Source: Gemmatimonadota bacterium (GTDB lineage: Bacteria; JBHIER01; G020348925). From it: a stretch of DNA of 64,000 nucleotides. The translations under genes and the position numbers were made by a program. Below are positions 38,657-49,000 of this stretch, in pieces; the stretch's first letter is position 1; every line of letters starts with the position of its first letter. The stretch spans positions 1,795,690 to 1,859,689 of the forward strand of contig CP070758.1 of NCBI GenBank assembly GCA_020348925.1, read 5' to 3'. Under the pieces are notes generated by a model, which did no database searches, had not been told where the DNA came from, and saw only the letters and a list, made by a program, of their open reading frames with translations.

Positions 38657-39562
38657 ATGGATACGATAGAATCTTTTCATGGAGATCCTAAAATAATACT
38701 GGATCCTCAGCGCCACACCGATGGAGTTCGTGCCTTCATGGACTATTTTGGCCTGCCACACAAGGAGCCGGGATTACGGTTCTTGGAGGAGATCCTTGTC
38801 CAATTTTCTAAAATCCCCTATGAAAACATCAGCAAAATAATAAAACTGAACAATCTCTGGGACGCTGAAACGAAAATACGATTTCCCGAGGAAATTATCG
38901 ATGACCACATCTCGTATCGTCTCGGCGGAACGTGTTTTTCTCTCACTTTTTTTCTCCAGACGATTCTTACCTTGAACGGCCTTTGTTGTTATCCTGTCAT
39001 GGCGGACATGAGGGCCGGACGAAACATACACTGTTGCGTCGTCGCAATGTTAGGGAACAGCAAGTATCTCATCGATCCTGGATACTTGCTTCACAAGCCG
39101 ATGGAGATTCATTCTGAGAAACCCAGGTTCTACAGGACAGAGTTTCACGGCATCGAACTCCGATTCGATTCTGATACGCAGTATTATAATCTTTTCACTT
39201 TTGACGAAAAAGAGACGAAATGGAGGTACCGTTTTCAGGACATGCCGACTCCTCCGGAGGAATTTTTGAAGCATTGGTATGCCTCCTTCTGGAAACCGAC
39301 ACTTCATGGCATCCTTTTGACCAAGGTCACTCAGGAAGGACTCATTTACGTCCATAAAACCTTCATGCGGGAGACCACTTTTCAGGGAAAGCGGAACATA
39401 AATATAAAAAAGAACTACCACGCCGTCATCAATGATGTTTTCGGTATTGACCCTCGGGTTCTCGAACAGGGACAGGCTGCCCTTGAGGAGAATTTGACCA
39501 AGGAGCGAGCAATAGGCCTGTTTCCGAAAAAAGTCGGTGGATTGAGAAACGAAACACAATAA
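38657..39562 (+). CDS. nat: Arylamine N-acetyltransferase
   Basis: 301 residues. The cysteine-protease-like triad is Cys93 (RLGGTCFSL), His125 (GRNIHCCVV) and Asp140 (YLIDPGYL). N-terminal PYENISK and the helical bundle before residue 90 fit the NAT fold. Known enzymes transfer acetyl or other acyl groups from CoA to arylamines or hydrazines; relatives close the macrolactam in ansamycin pathways, worth noting because an NRPS locus begins 1.1 kb downstream, though DUF4416 and separate promoters intervene. The linker before Cys93 is longer than in classical NATs (Cys69), a divergence. The ATG at 38657 has no strong ribosome site. Confidence 0.88.
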   Translation: MDTIESFHGDPKIILDPQRHTDGVRAFMDYFGLPHKEPGLRFLEEILVQFSKIPYENISKIIKLNNLWDAETKIRFPEEIIDDHISYRLGGTCFSLTFFLQTILTLNGLCCYPVMADMRAGRNIHCCVVAMLGNSKYLIDPGYLLHKPMEIHSEKPRFYRTEFHGIELRFDSDTQYYNLFTFDEKETKWRYRFQDMPTPPEEFLKHWYASFWKPTLHGILLTKVTQEGLIYVHKTFMRETTFQGKRNINIKKNYHAVINDVFGIDPRVLEQGQAALEENLTKERAIGLFPKKVGGLRNETQ

Positions 39563-39644
39563 CATTTTATGCCACAGTTCATACGGCCGATTCCTCAAGC
39601 GGCATACCGCCGTTCTCGAACCCCTGTCAACGCCGAAAAAAAGC

Positions 39645-39673
39645 TTGACATGGGATGAGTCGTTGTGTATTCT
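39645..39673 (+). promoter_or_regulatory. Promoter of the DUF4416 gene
   Basis: TTGACA (39645-39650), 17 nt, TATTCT (39668-39673); leader of about 160 nt. Confidence 0.5.
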
Positions 39674-39841
39674 ATGTCAAAACGGGATCTGTTTTGTGAC
39701 GAAGGTGGCGCTGGGATGGTCTCAAAATGGATCCCGTCTTTCATTGGCTGAATTTTACCGAACGGCGCTTCGTCTCTTCGGAAACTCCAGTCCGGAAACG
39801 AACAATTTGGGATTTTGAAATTTGGATCTTGATTTTCAAAC

Positions 39842-40384
39842 ATGAAGCCCATCCTACCAGATCCGGTCAAGCTTTTCTTCGGTATTCTCTACAGCGATGA
39901 CGAGAGGCTGAGGAGAGCGAAAGAACTCCTGCGGGAGAAATACGGTCGGATCGACTACGAAAGCGAACCCTTTGAGTTCATCATAACGGATTACTACGCA
40001 CCGGAGATGGGCTCCACCATCTCTCGTCTTTTCCTTTCCCATGAACTCCTAATTCAGCCGGACGAGATTGCTCGAATCAAGCTCGAGTCGAACGAGATCG
40101 AGGATCTCCTCGCCCTTGCCGGAAAACGGAAGGTAAACCTCGATCCGGGATATATTGACACCTGCAAGGCGATTCTCGCTTCAGCCAAATATAATGGCCC
40201 GAAGGTTTACCTCGGTCACGGTATCTATGCCGACCTGACGCTCTATTACGAAAAGGGCACTTTTTACCCTTACCCGTGGAGTTTCCCCGACTTCAAGACC
40301 AGCCAGTACAATCATTCGTTTCTGCGTATTCGGGAACTGTACAAAGTTCAGTTAAAAAAAGAGAGACGGGGGGGCAAGACATAG
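39842..40384 (+). CDS. DUF4416 family protein
   Basis: 180 residues, full family length. Characteristic blocks: PVKLFFGILYSDDERL, IDYESEPFEFIITDYYAPEM, GKRKVNLDPGYIDTCKAIL and LGHGIYADLTLYYEKG. The family occurs in anaerobic and deep-branching bacteria and has no assigned function; in some genomes it lies next to GTPase or sugar-phosphate genes. Short, soluble, no signal peptide. The ATG at 39842 coincides with the start of the conserved region; the Shine-Dalgarno is poor. Confidence 0.85.
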   Translation: MKPILPDPVKLFFGILYSDDERLRRAKELLREKYGRIDYESEPFEFIITDYYAPEMGSTISRLFLSHELLIQPDEIARIKLESNEIEDLLALAGKRKVNLDPGYIDTCKAILASAKYNGPKVYLGHGIYADLTLYYEKGTFYPYPWSFPDFKTSQYNHSFLRIRELYKVQLKKERRGGKT

Positions 40385-40466
40385 TCGGTAGAGTGGGCGC
40401 CCTATTCTCCTCTCGATGATTCAAAATCGGTTTTCCCGGGCTTTTCAACGGCACAAGAGATACACC

Positions 40467-40495
40467 TTGACAAGGCATTAAAAACTTCGTAATAT
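40467..40495 (+). promoter_or_regulatory. Candidate promoter of the NRPS locus
   Basis: TTGACA (40467-40472), 17 nt, TAATAT (40490-40495); a TATAAC alternative overlaps. It is the only convincing element upstream of 40686. Confidence 0.45.
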
Positions 40496-40601
40496 AACGC
40501 TTGCATCTGCGAACACGTCTCAGGACTTCTCTGGTGATCTCGAAATATTTGGTGAGAATTTCTGATACGGTTCCATAATTTCAGCGTTGTTGCGGACGGT
40601 T

Positions 40602-40624
40602 CCTGTTCCCCTTAGGGAAACAGG
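40602..40624 (+). repeat. Hairpin in the NRPS leader
   Basis: CCTGTT-C-CCC, loop TTA, GGG-A-AACAGG: nine pairs with one mismatch, between the promoter and the first NRPS-locus gene. No U-tract follows. Confidence 0.4.
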
Positions 40625-40685
40625 AGTGGAGGTACCGATCCGAATTATCGTTAGGCGGACTGATAACCGACCCGGGTGATGTCTT

Positions 40686-42575
40686 ATGACTGGCGAGTAT
40701 GAAATAAAAAACGGTTCTCGTGACGAATCAAAGAATGGTTGCAGGATGTCGAACGTCTTCAATCTGGTGAACGTCCGTGCTGATCAAAATCCCGAAGCCG
40801 TTGCCATTTCCGCCCCTGGACGCGGCCCGCTGACTTACGGTGGTCTGCGTAACCTCCTCGACCGTGTCGTCCGAAGGCTCAATGAAATGGGGGTGGGACG
40901 CAACGACCGGGTCGCTATTGTACTTCCCAATGGTCCTGAGATGGCGACAGCCTTTCTGGCAGTATCCGCCGGGGCAACCAGTGCACCACTCAACCCAGTG
41001 TATGGTCCTGAAGAGTTCGACTTTTATCTGTCTGATCTCCAGGCCAAGGCACTCGTTATTCAAAGCGGGATGGATTCTCCGGCGAGAGGGGTGGCCGAAG
41101 AGCGCGGCATTGCTCTCATTGAGCTTTCGCCCGAGAAGGCGGCCGAGGCAGGTCTCTTCACCTTAGGGGGAGACCCAGCGATCCCTTCGGATCACGGTGG
41201 ATGGGCACAGCCCGGGGATGTGGCTTTGATCCTGCACACCTCCGGGACAACGTCTCGACCGAAAATCGTTCCGCTCACAGGAGCCAATATCTGTACGTCC
41301 GCTCACAACACTCGATCCGCACTTGATCTGGCCGAGAGTGATCGCTGTCTGAACGTCATGCCACTGTTTCATATTCACGGTCTCATCGGTGCGACGCTCT
41401 CGTCCCTGGCGGCAGGTGCAGAAATTGTATGTACACCGGGCTTTGATGCACTCAGGTTCTTTGAGTGGATGGAGGCCTTCCGACCGACCTGGTACACAGC
41501 AGTGCCCACCATGCATCAGGCCATCCTTGAGCAAGTCAAAAAAACCCAGGAAATTATCGAGCGCAGCCCGCTTCGATTTATTCGTTCCTGCTCCGCCTCT
41601 CTGCCGCCTCAGGTCATGATGGAGCTTGAACAGAAGTTCAATGTGCCCGTCATTGAATCCTACGGCATGACCGAAGCATCGCATCAGATGGCCAGCAACC
41701 CCCTACCGCCGGGAAGGCGAAAACCCGGCTCGGTGGGTGTCGCGGCGGGCCCGGAGGTGGCCGTCTTCGACGAGGCCGGCCACTCGCTGCCCCAGGGCGA
41801 GACAGGTGAGGTTGTCATTCGCGGGCCGAACGTAACAGCGGGGTACGAGAACAATCCGGAGGCGAATAAAGCCGGGTTCACCAACGGTTGGTTTCGAACA
41901 GGCGATCAGGGCTATTTTGATACCGATGGCTACCTCTTCCTGACGGGCCGCATCAAGGAGATTATTAATCGGGGCGGCGAGAAAGTAGCCCCGAGGGAGG
42001 TTGATGAAGCCCTCCTGGCTCACCCAGCTGTGACCCAGGCCGTCACCTTCCCGGTTCCCCATTCCACACTCGGTGAGGATGTGGCCGTGGCTCTTGTGCT
42101 GCGAAAGAACACTTCGGCCACGGAGAAGGAGATGCGGCAGTTCGCTCTGACCCGTCTCGCCCATTTTAAAGTACCCAGCCAAATTGTTTTTGTGGATGAA
42201 ATACCCAAAGGTCCGACGGGAAAGCTGCAGAGGATCGGCCTGGCTGAAAAGTTGGCTTCGAAACTCAGAGCAGAATATGTCGCACCCAGGGATCAAGCCG
42301 AAAAAACCCTGGCGAACATCTGGGCGGAGGTCCTCGGTCCCGAGCGAATCGGAGTGAATGATAACTTTTTCAGACTGGGTGGCAACTCCCTGCTGGCTGC
42401 ACAGGTCGTTTCCCGGGTGCGCAAGGTGTTCCAGGTGGAGTTATCAGTGGAGACAGTCTTCAAGGATCCAACGTTGGGGGGGCAAGCCTCGCTTATTGCG
42501 GATTTGATCATGAAGGAGATAGAAGAGATGAGTGAAGAGGATGCGCGGCGGCTCACCGAGGAATCGTCTGACTGA
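40686..42575 (+). CDS. Acyl/aryl-acid adenylating ligase fused to a peptidyl carrier protein (starter unit)
   Basis: 629 residues: an AMP-dependent ligase of the oxalyl/fatty acyl-CoA-synthetase branch (about 25-530; ILHTSGTTSRPKIVP, ESYGMTEASHQMA, GWFRTGDQGYFDTDGYLFL, catalytic Lys in KGPTGKLQR) and a carrier domain (about 540-615) whose phosphopantetheine Ser is in RLGGNSLLAA. The ligase resembles acid-CoA ligases rather than amino-acid A domains, so it probably loads a carboxylic acid on its own carrier to prime the assembly line. The start is ambiguous: ATG 40686 or ATG 40746; neither has a strong ribosome site. First gene of the NRPS locus, 45 nt before the coupled synthetase. Confidence 0.85.
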   Translation: MTGEYEIKNGSRDESKNGCRMSNVFNLVNVRADQNPEAVAISAPGRGPLTYGGLRNLLDRVVRRLNEMGVGRNDRVAIVLPNGPEMATAFLAVSAGATSAPLNPVYGPEEFDFYLSDLQAKALVIQSGMDSPARGVAEERGIALIELSPEKAAEAGLFTLGGDPAIPSDHGGWAQPGDVALILHTSGTTSRPKIVPLTGANICTSAHNTRSALDLAESDRCLNVMPLFHIHGLIGATLSSLAAGAEIVCTPGFDALRFFEWMEAFRPTWYTAVPTMHQAILEQVKKTQEIIERSPLRFIRSCSASLPPQVMMELEQKFNVPVIESYGMTEASHQMASNPLPPGRRKPGSVGVAAGPEVAVFDEAGHSLPQGETGEVVIRGPNVTAGYENNPEANKAGFTNGWFRTGDQGYFDTDGYLFLTGRIKEIINRGGEKVAPREVDEALLAHPAVTQAVTFPVPHSTLGEDVAVALVLRKNTSATEKEMRQFALTRLAHFKVPSQIVFVDEIPKGPTGKLQRIGLAEKLASKLRAEYVAPRDQAEKTLANIWAEVLGPERIGVNDNFFRLGGNSLLAAQVVSRVRKVFQVELSVETVFKDPTLGGQASLIADLIMKEIEEMSEEDARRLTEESSD

Positions 42576-42588
42576 TGGTAGGAGATTG

Positions 42589-42624
42589 ATGCTCGAGAGC
42601 ATCACAAAGTGGAAGAAGAGATGA
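42589..42624 (+). CDS. Eleven-codon upstream ORF coupled to the first NRPS gene
   Basis: TAGGAG lies 4-5 nt before an ATG that opens MLESITKWKKR and a TGA whose last bases overlap the ATG at 42621 (ATGA). GATGCTC-GA-GAGCATC hairpin sequence covers its first codons. It may deliver ribosomes to the NRPS start, which itself lacks a well-spaced site. Not known to make a stable peptide. Confidence 0.35.
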   Translation: MLESITKWKKR

Positions 42625-45600
42625 AAAGGGATCGACCAAGAGACTCCTCGCTGTCGGAGCATCGAAAAAACCGAGTCAGTAACCTCTCCCAGGCCAAACA
42701 GACCCTGCTCGAAAGACGACTCAAGGGTGAGACGGTGGACACTTCCGAATCCCGGTCCATTCAACGGCGTCCGGATCGGCAGACGTTCCCTCTCTCCTTC
42801 GCTCAGGAGCGTTTCTGGTTTCTGGACCAGTTGGAGCCCGGCAGCCCGGCCTATAACCGCCCTTTCGCTCTTCGTCTTACCGGTCCCCTCAATGTTGCAA
42901 TGTTGACCCAGATTCTCAACGAGATTCTGAGACGACATGAGGTTTTGCGTGCCACCTATACAGCGGTTGAGGGGAGGCCGGTTCAAACCATTGCTCCGGC
43001 CGAACCCGTGAACGTGCCGGTGATCGATATCAGCGGTCTCCCTGCCGGTGAGCGGGAGTCTCGGGCGAAGGCACTGGCCGCTGAAGAGGCGCAAAGATCT
43101 CTTGATCTGGCCCGTGGAACTATTCTGCGGGCGACGCTGCTCCGTTTGGGGGAAGAGGAGCACGTGTTGCTGTTGGTGATCCACCACATCGGTTTTGATG
43201 CCTGGTCGGCTCACGTGCTTACGCGGGAGGTCGCAACCCTCTACGAGGCATTTGCCTCGGGGAGGGCATCACCACTTTCTGAATTGCCCATTCAGTACGC
43301 CGATTATGCCGACTGGCAGAGGCAGTGGATGCAGGGCGACATCTTAGAGAAACAACTTGCCTATTGGCAGCAGAGGCTCGCCGATGCCCCACCTTCATTG
43401 GACCTGCTCACGGATTACCCTCGACCTTCGACTCAGACTTACAGGGGTGCACGCCTACTCCTGGCGTTGCCCTCTTTCTTGGTAGACTCACTCAAGGCTC
43501 TTGGCCTAAGGGAGGATGTCACCCTATTCATGACATTACTGGCAGCTTTTAAAGTCCTCCTGCACCGGTACACGGGTCAGGAGGACATTGTTCTGGGAAC
43601 TCCTATTGCCGGTCGCACCCATGTGGAGACGGAGCAATTGATCGGGTTCTTCATCAATACGCTGGTCCTTCGGTCCGATCTCTCGGGCAATCCCAGTTAT
43701 CGAGAACTCCTGGGTCGAGTCCGCGAGATGGCATTAGGAGCGTATGCCCACCAGGACCTGCCCTTCGAGAAGCTGGTGGAGGAGTTGCAGCCGGAGCGGA
43801 ATCTGAGGAGCACGCCATTTTTTCAGGTGATGTTCAATTTGGAGAATATCCCTGAGAGGGCGATCGAGGTACAAGAATTACGCATTGAAGAATTTGAGTT
43901 TGACTCTGGGATACAGCCTTTTGAAATAACTCTGGAGATTGTTGAAAAAGAGGGACATCTCTCCTGTTCATTCGGTTACAGGACCGATCTTTTTGATGCG
44001 TCCACCGTAAAACGGATGTCGGTCCATTATCGGACCCTGCTGGAGGGAATCATCGCTGATCCGAATCAACGTATCGGAATGTTGCCGCTGTTGTCAGCCG
44101 CTGAGCGGCATCAATTGCTGGTGGAGTGGAACGACACAGAGACGGACTATGCCCGGGAGGCCTGCATCCATCACTTGTTTGAGGCCCAGGTGGAGCGGAC
44201 ACCAGAGGCAGTTGCGGTTGTGTTTGAGGAGCAGCAAATGACGTACGGCGAGCTCAACGCCCGGGCCAATCAGCTGGCTCATTATCTCATTAAGAGAGGC
44301 GTCGGCCCGGAGGTTGTAGTAGGCATCTGTGCGGAGCGCTCACTGGAGATGGTCGTAGGGCTGTGGGGTGTTCTCAAGGCAGGAGGAGCATATGTTCCCT
44401 TGGATCCCACCTATCCAAAGGAGCGGTTGGCCTTCATGCTGGAGGACAGCCGACCCCAGGTGGTGGTGTCCCAACAGCGGCTGCCTGAGCGTCTTCCTCA
44501 GAACAACATCCATACGCTGTGCCTGGATTCGGAGTGGGAAACCATTGATCGAGAGAATAGGAACAATCCCAGGTGCGATGTCAAGGCCCATCATCTCGCC
44601 TACATCATCTACACCTCAGGATCAACCGGAAAGCCCAAAGGAGTCATGATCGAGCACCGGTCACTGGTCAACCACACCCAAGCCGCAGGCGGGGAATACG
44701 ATCTCAATCCGGATGACCGCGTTCTGCAGTTTGCCTCAATAAGTTTCGATTTCAGTGCGGATGAGATCTATCCGTGTCTCACCCGTGGGGCAACCCTGGT
44801 GCTGCGGACGAATGCAATGATCCATTCTATCAAAAATTTCCTTCAAAAATGCCAGGCGTGGGCCATAACCGTCTTGGACTTGCCCACAGCATACTGGCAT
44901 GAATTGACCTCCGTCTGTTCTTCTGAAGAACTGAGGCTGCCATCCTCCGTTCGCCTGGTGATAACCGGGGGAGAGCGAGCCCTTCCAGAGAGGGTGAACC
45001 AATGGTTGCTCACCGCAGGCGGAAATGTACGCTTCCTGAACGGCTACGGTCCGACGGAAACAACCGTTCATGCTTCTTTGTGGGAACTGCCCAGGGCTAC
45101 CAAGAGAGAAGCGGAATGGACAGAGGTACCAATTGGGCGGCCCAAGAGTAATATTCAAATATACCTCCTTGATCCATATCTGCAGCCGGTTCCCATCGGC
45201 GTAACAGGGGAATTTTTCATCGGCGGCGTTGGTCTGGCCCGCGGGTATCTCAACAGACCGCGTCTGACTGAGGAGAAGTTCGTCCCGAATCCTTTCAGCC
45301 CTAAGCAGGGCTCGCGTCTTTACAGAACAGGGGACTTGGGCCGTTATCTGCCTGACGGCAACATCGAGTTTCTGGGCCGCACGGATCACCAGGTGAAGAT
45401 CCGGGGATTCCGCATCGAACTCGGTGAAATCGAGTCGGTACTGAGAAAACATCCGCTGGTGCGGGAGGTCGTCGTTTTGGCTGCCGAGCATGAACATGGT
45501 GACAGACGCCTGGTCGCTTATATAGTGCCGACTCAGGGTGCGACTCTCCCGGTCAGTGAGCTGCGGGATTTTGTGCATAAGAAGCTGCCCGAGTATATGA

Positions 45601-46040
45601 TGCCTTCGATGTTTGTGACTCTGGACACTTTGCCTCTGACGCCCAACGACAAAGTCGATCGGGGGGGGTTACCGAAACCTAATTGGACCAAACGCGATTC
45701 GGATGTCCCTTTTGAAAAACCTCGTACTAATGTTGAAGCAGCTGTGGCGGAGATCTGGAGCAAGATTCTGGGGGTCGAGCAGGTGAGTGTCCATGACAAC
45801 TTTTTCAATCTGGGGGGTCATTCTCTGTTGGCAACACGCGTTGTCTCAAGGATAGTCGATGTCCTCCAGGTGGAATTACCCCTGCGATCCCTCTTTGAAT
45901 CGCCCACAGTGGCTCAGCTTGGAGCCGTCATAGACAAGGTGAAGGGTACGAGTATCAAGCCCGCAACACCACCCATCGTGCCTGTCTCAAGAAAAAGATA
46001 CAGAATGAGACGATCCCCTTCGGGGGAGCTGTTGAAATGA
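42621..46040 (+). CDS. NRPS module: condensation-adenylation-carrier (C-A-PCP)
   Basis: About 1139 residues from the ATG at 42621 (a GTG at 42609 is in frame). An N-terminal charged helix is followed by a C domain (about 50-490; active-site HHIGFDAW, Gly of the usual DGW replaced by Ala). The A domain (about 515-1005) has YIIYTSGSTGKPKGV, NGYGPTETT, YRTGDLGRYLPDG and TPNDKVDR. The PCP (about 1025-1095) has Ser in NLGGHSLLA. Specificity positions by alignment to GrsA give D-F-D-D-I-G-G-V-H-K, partly like threonine codes (DFWNIGMVHK) but not decisive. No epimerase or methyltransferase. Its stop overlaps the next synthetase by ATGA. Confidence 0.93.
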   Translation: MKRDRPRDSSLSEHRKNRVSNLSQAKQTLLERRLKGETVDTSESRSIQRRPDRQTFPLSFAQERFWFLDQLEPGSPAYNRPFALRLTGPLNVAMLTQILNEILRRHEVLRATYTAVEGRPVQTIAPAEPVNVPVIDISGLPAGERESRAKALAAEEAQRSLDLARGTILRATLLRLGEEEHVLLLVIHHIGFDAWSAHVLTREVATLYEAFASGRASPLSELPIQYADYADWQRQWMQGDILEKQLAYWQQRLADAPPSLDLLTDYPRPSTQTYRGARLLLALPSFLVDSLKALGLREDVTLFMTLLAAFKVLLHRYTGQEDIVLGTPIAGRTHVETEQLIGFFINTLVLRSDLSGNPSYRELLGRVREMALGAYAHQDLPFEKLVEELQPERNLRSTPFFQVMFNLENIPERAIEVQELRIEEFEFDSGIQPFEITLEIVEKEGHLSCSFGYRTDLFDASTVKRMSVHYRTLLEGIIADPNQRIGMLPLLSAAERHQLLVEWNDTETDYAREACIHHLFEAQVERTPEAVAVVFEEQQMTYGELNARANQLAHYLIKRGVGPEVVVGICAERSLEMVVGLWGVLKAGGAYVPLDPTYPKERLAFMLEDSRPQVVVSQQRLPERLPQNNIHTLCLDSEWETIDRENRNNPRCDVKAHHLAYIIYTSGSTGKPKGVMIEHRSLVNHTQAAGGEYDLNPDDRVLQFASISFDFSADEIYPCLTRGATLVLRTNAMIHSIKNFLQKCQAWAITVLDLPTAYWHELTSVCSSEELRLPSSVRLVITGGERALPERVNQWLLTAGGNVRFLNGYGPTETTVHASLWELPRATKREAEWTEVPIGRPKSNIQIYLLDPYLQPVPIGVTGEFFIGGVGLARGYLNRPRLTEEKFVPNPFSPKQGSRLYRTGDLGRYLPDGNIEFLGRTDHQVKIRGFRIELGEIESVLRKHPLVREVVVLAAEHEHGDRRLVAYIVPTQGATLPVSELRDFVHKKLPEYMMPSMFVTLDTLPLTPNDKVDRGGLPKPNWTKRDSDVPFEKPRTNVEAAVAEIWSKILGVEQVSVHDNFFNLGGHSLLATRVVSRIVDVLQVELPLRSLFESPTVAQLGAVIDKVKGTSIKPATPPIVPVSRKRYRMRRSPSGELLK

Positions 46041-49000
46041 GCGGTGATCAACGAGCCGTCGGGAAGGTTCAATTTACACCCATAATGACTCCTGTTTCAA
46101 ACAAGGAAGCTCACGAATATTCGGAGGAGGTGTTCGTCTTTCCCACCTCCTTCGCCCAGCAGCGGCTGTGGTTCCTTGACCGGTTGGAGCCCCAGAGTCC
46201 TGCCTATAATATCCCGATTGCCCTTCGTCTGAAGGGTCGGCTCAATGTGAGGGCACTGGAGCGCAGTTTCAATGAGATCGTGAGACGTCATGAAGTGCTG
46301 CGGACGACCTTTGCCGAGATGGACGGTCAACCCGTCCAAGTTATAGCTCCAAGCTTGCGTTGGAGACTGAAGCTGGTTGACGTGCAAGAGTTGCCCGAAG
46401 CAGACCGGGAGATCGAAACCCGCCGTCTGGCTGCCGAGGAGGCTCAAAGGCCCTTCGATTTGGCTCAAGGACCCCTCTTGAGGACGACCCTGGTACGGCT
46501 GAAAGAAAAAGAGCACGTTCTGCTCTTGACCGTGCACCACATCGTCTCGGACGGTTGGTCCACGGGGATCCTCTTCCGAGAGATTTCGGTCTTCTATGAA
46601 TCTTTTTCCGCAGGGAAAACTTCGCCGCTCTCTGAGTTGCCTATCCAATACGCCGACTTCGCCGTGTGGCAGCGGGAATGGCTGCAGGGGGAGACTTTGG
46701 AGGCACAGCTCTCCTATTGGAGAGAGCAACTTGCCGGCGCACCTCCATCGCTGGAGTTCCCCACTGATCGCCCCCGGCCTCTCATGCAGACGTATCGAGG
46801 TACACGCCAATTTCTGGTGCTGTCCGAGAAACTGACGGAGACGATCAAGGCGCTGAGCCAGCGGGCGGAGGTTACCCCTTTCATGACGCTACTGGCGGCG
46901 TTTTCAGTTCTGCTCAAGCGCTATACCGGCCAGGACGACATTGTCGTGGGTACCCCCATCGCGGGTCGGAACCGGCCTGAGATCGAGGGATTGATCGGAT
47001 TCTTTGTGAACACCCTGGTGATGCGAACCGACCTTTCGGGAAACCCCGGTTTTCTGGAGGTGCTTGGTCGGGTCCGAGAGGTATGTTTGGGGGCATACGC
47101 CCACCAGGATGTGCCTTTCGAGAAGCTGGTTGAGGAACTTCGGCCAGAGCGAAATCTCACTCAGTCGCCCATGTTTCAGGTGATGTTCGTCCTCCAGAAT
47201 GCGACGGATTCCGCACTGGAACTCAAGGACGTGACATTGAATTCACTGGAAGTGGACACCGGGACAGCCAAATTTGATCTGGCCCTCTCGGTCATCGATG
47301 GTGCGGAGGGACTGAATGGAATATTGTATTACAACACCGACCTATTCGATGCTCCCACTATCAACCGGATCCTGAAACATTATGAGAACTTGTTGGAAGG
47401 TATTGTTGCCGATCCCGAGCAGACGGTCTCGACATTGCCCCTCTTGACGGAAACCGAGCGGAACCGGATTCTGGTGGAGTGGAATGATACGGTTACTGAC
47501 TATCCTTCCACATCCTGCATCCATCAACTGTTTGAGGCTCAGGTCGAGCGAACACCCGAGGCCATTGCGGTACAATGTGAGAAGAAGCAGTTGACGTATC
47601 GTGAGCTGAACGCGCGGGCCAATCAACTGGCCCACTACCTCCAGACACATGGGGTCGCTCCCGAAGTATTGGTAGGCATCTGCCTCGAGCCTTCGTTGGA
47701 CATGGTGGTGGGGATGCTGGGTATTCTCAAGGCAGGGGGAGCCTATGTGCCCTTGGACCCGGCCTATCCAAAGGAGCGCTTAACCTTCATGCTATCGGAC
47801 TCTGGAGCGTCCATACTCTTGACCCACAAAACACTTTCAGATAACCTGCCAGAACACCATGCCAGGTCCATTTTCCTCGATTCCGACTTGATTCGTATAT
47901 CTCAAGAAGAGATGGGCAATCCCGTCTGCGGGGCGACAGCCTGGAACCTGGCCTATCTCATCTATACTTCGGGTACGACAGGCCTACCCAAAGGGGTGTT
48001 GATCGAGCACAGGGGTTTGTGCAATCTTGTCGAATCCGTTAAACATTACATAGGGCTCAAGCCGGGAAGACGTGTCCTCCTGAGCTACTCCTTCGGCTTT
48101 GATGCATCAGCGAACCCCATATTTACGACCCTCTGTTCTGGGGCGACCATCTATCTGGCCCCCGCGAATTTCCTCCTGCGCGGAACCGGTATATTTCAAA
48201 CCATGCGCCATCAGGCCATTACGGACGCATTCTTTCCACCGTCCTTTTTGGCCGCCCTCCCCTTTGAACCTCTGCCTCTCCTACAGACGCTCACCGTCGG
48301 CGCCGAAGCCTGTCCTGCCGTGGTCATATCCCGGTGGGCTCCAGGTCGGCGATTCTTCAATGCTTACGGACCGACGGAAGCAACGATCCGTGCCACCGTG
48401 GCTGAATGCACGGGAGACGATTGGAGGCCAACCATCGGTCGCCCAATCGCCAACACGCAGGTCTACATCCTGGATCGCCATCTCCAACCAGTGCCCATCG
48501 GGGTGCCCGGTGAGCTGCATATTGGGGGAGTGGGCTTGGCCCGGGGGTATCAGAACCAGCCGGAGCTGACGGCTGAAAAGTTCATCCCGAATCCCTTCGG
48601 CGACGAGCCAGGAGCACGCCTCTACAAAACCGGTGATCTGGCGCGCTCTATGCCGGACGGCACCATTGATTTCCTGGGGCGCTTCGACCATCAAGTGAAA
48701 ATCCGCGGGTCCCGCATAGAGTTAGGGGAAATTGAGACGACGCTGGGCCAGCATCCAGCGGTGCGGGAGGTGGTTGTCACAGTTCAGGCGCATGAGTCCG
48801 GTGACAATCGCCTGGTAGCATATGTGGTTGCAGATCAGCACACGGCTCCCACAGTACGTGAATTACGGAGTTTTCTGCAGGAGAAGTTGCCCGAATATAT
48901 GGTGCCCTCAACATTTGTGATGCTGGCTGGATTACCCCTGACACCCCACGGTAAAGTGGACCGCCAGGCGCTTCCAGCACCTGATCGGATTACATCCGAC

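Noticed and set aside
40385-40445. tRNA-like sequence (GGTAGAG and a TTCAAAATC loop)
   Set aside because: No acceptor stem or anticodon arm can be formed; resemblance is limited to two short words.
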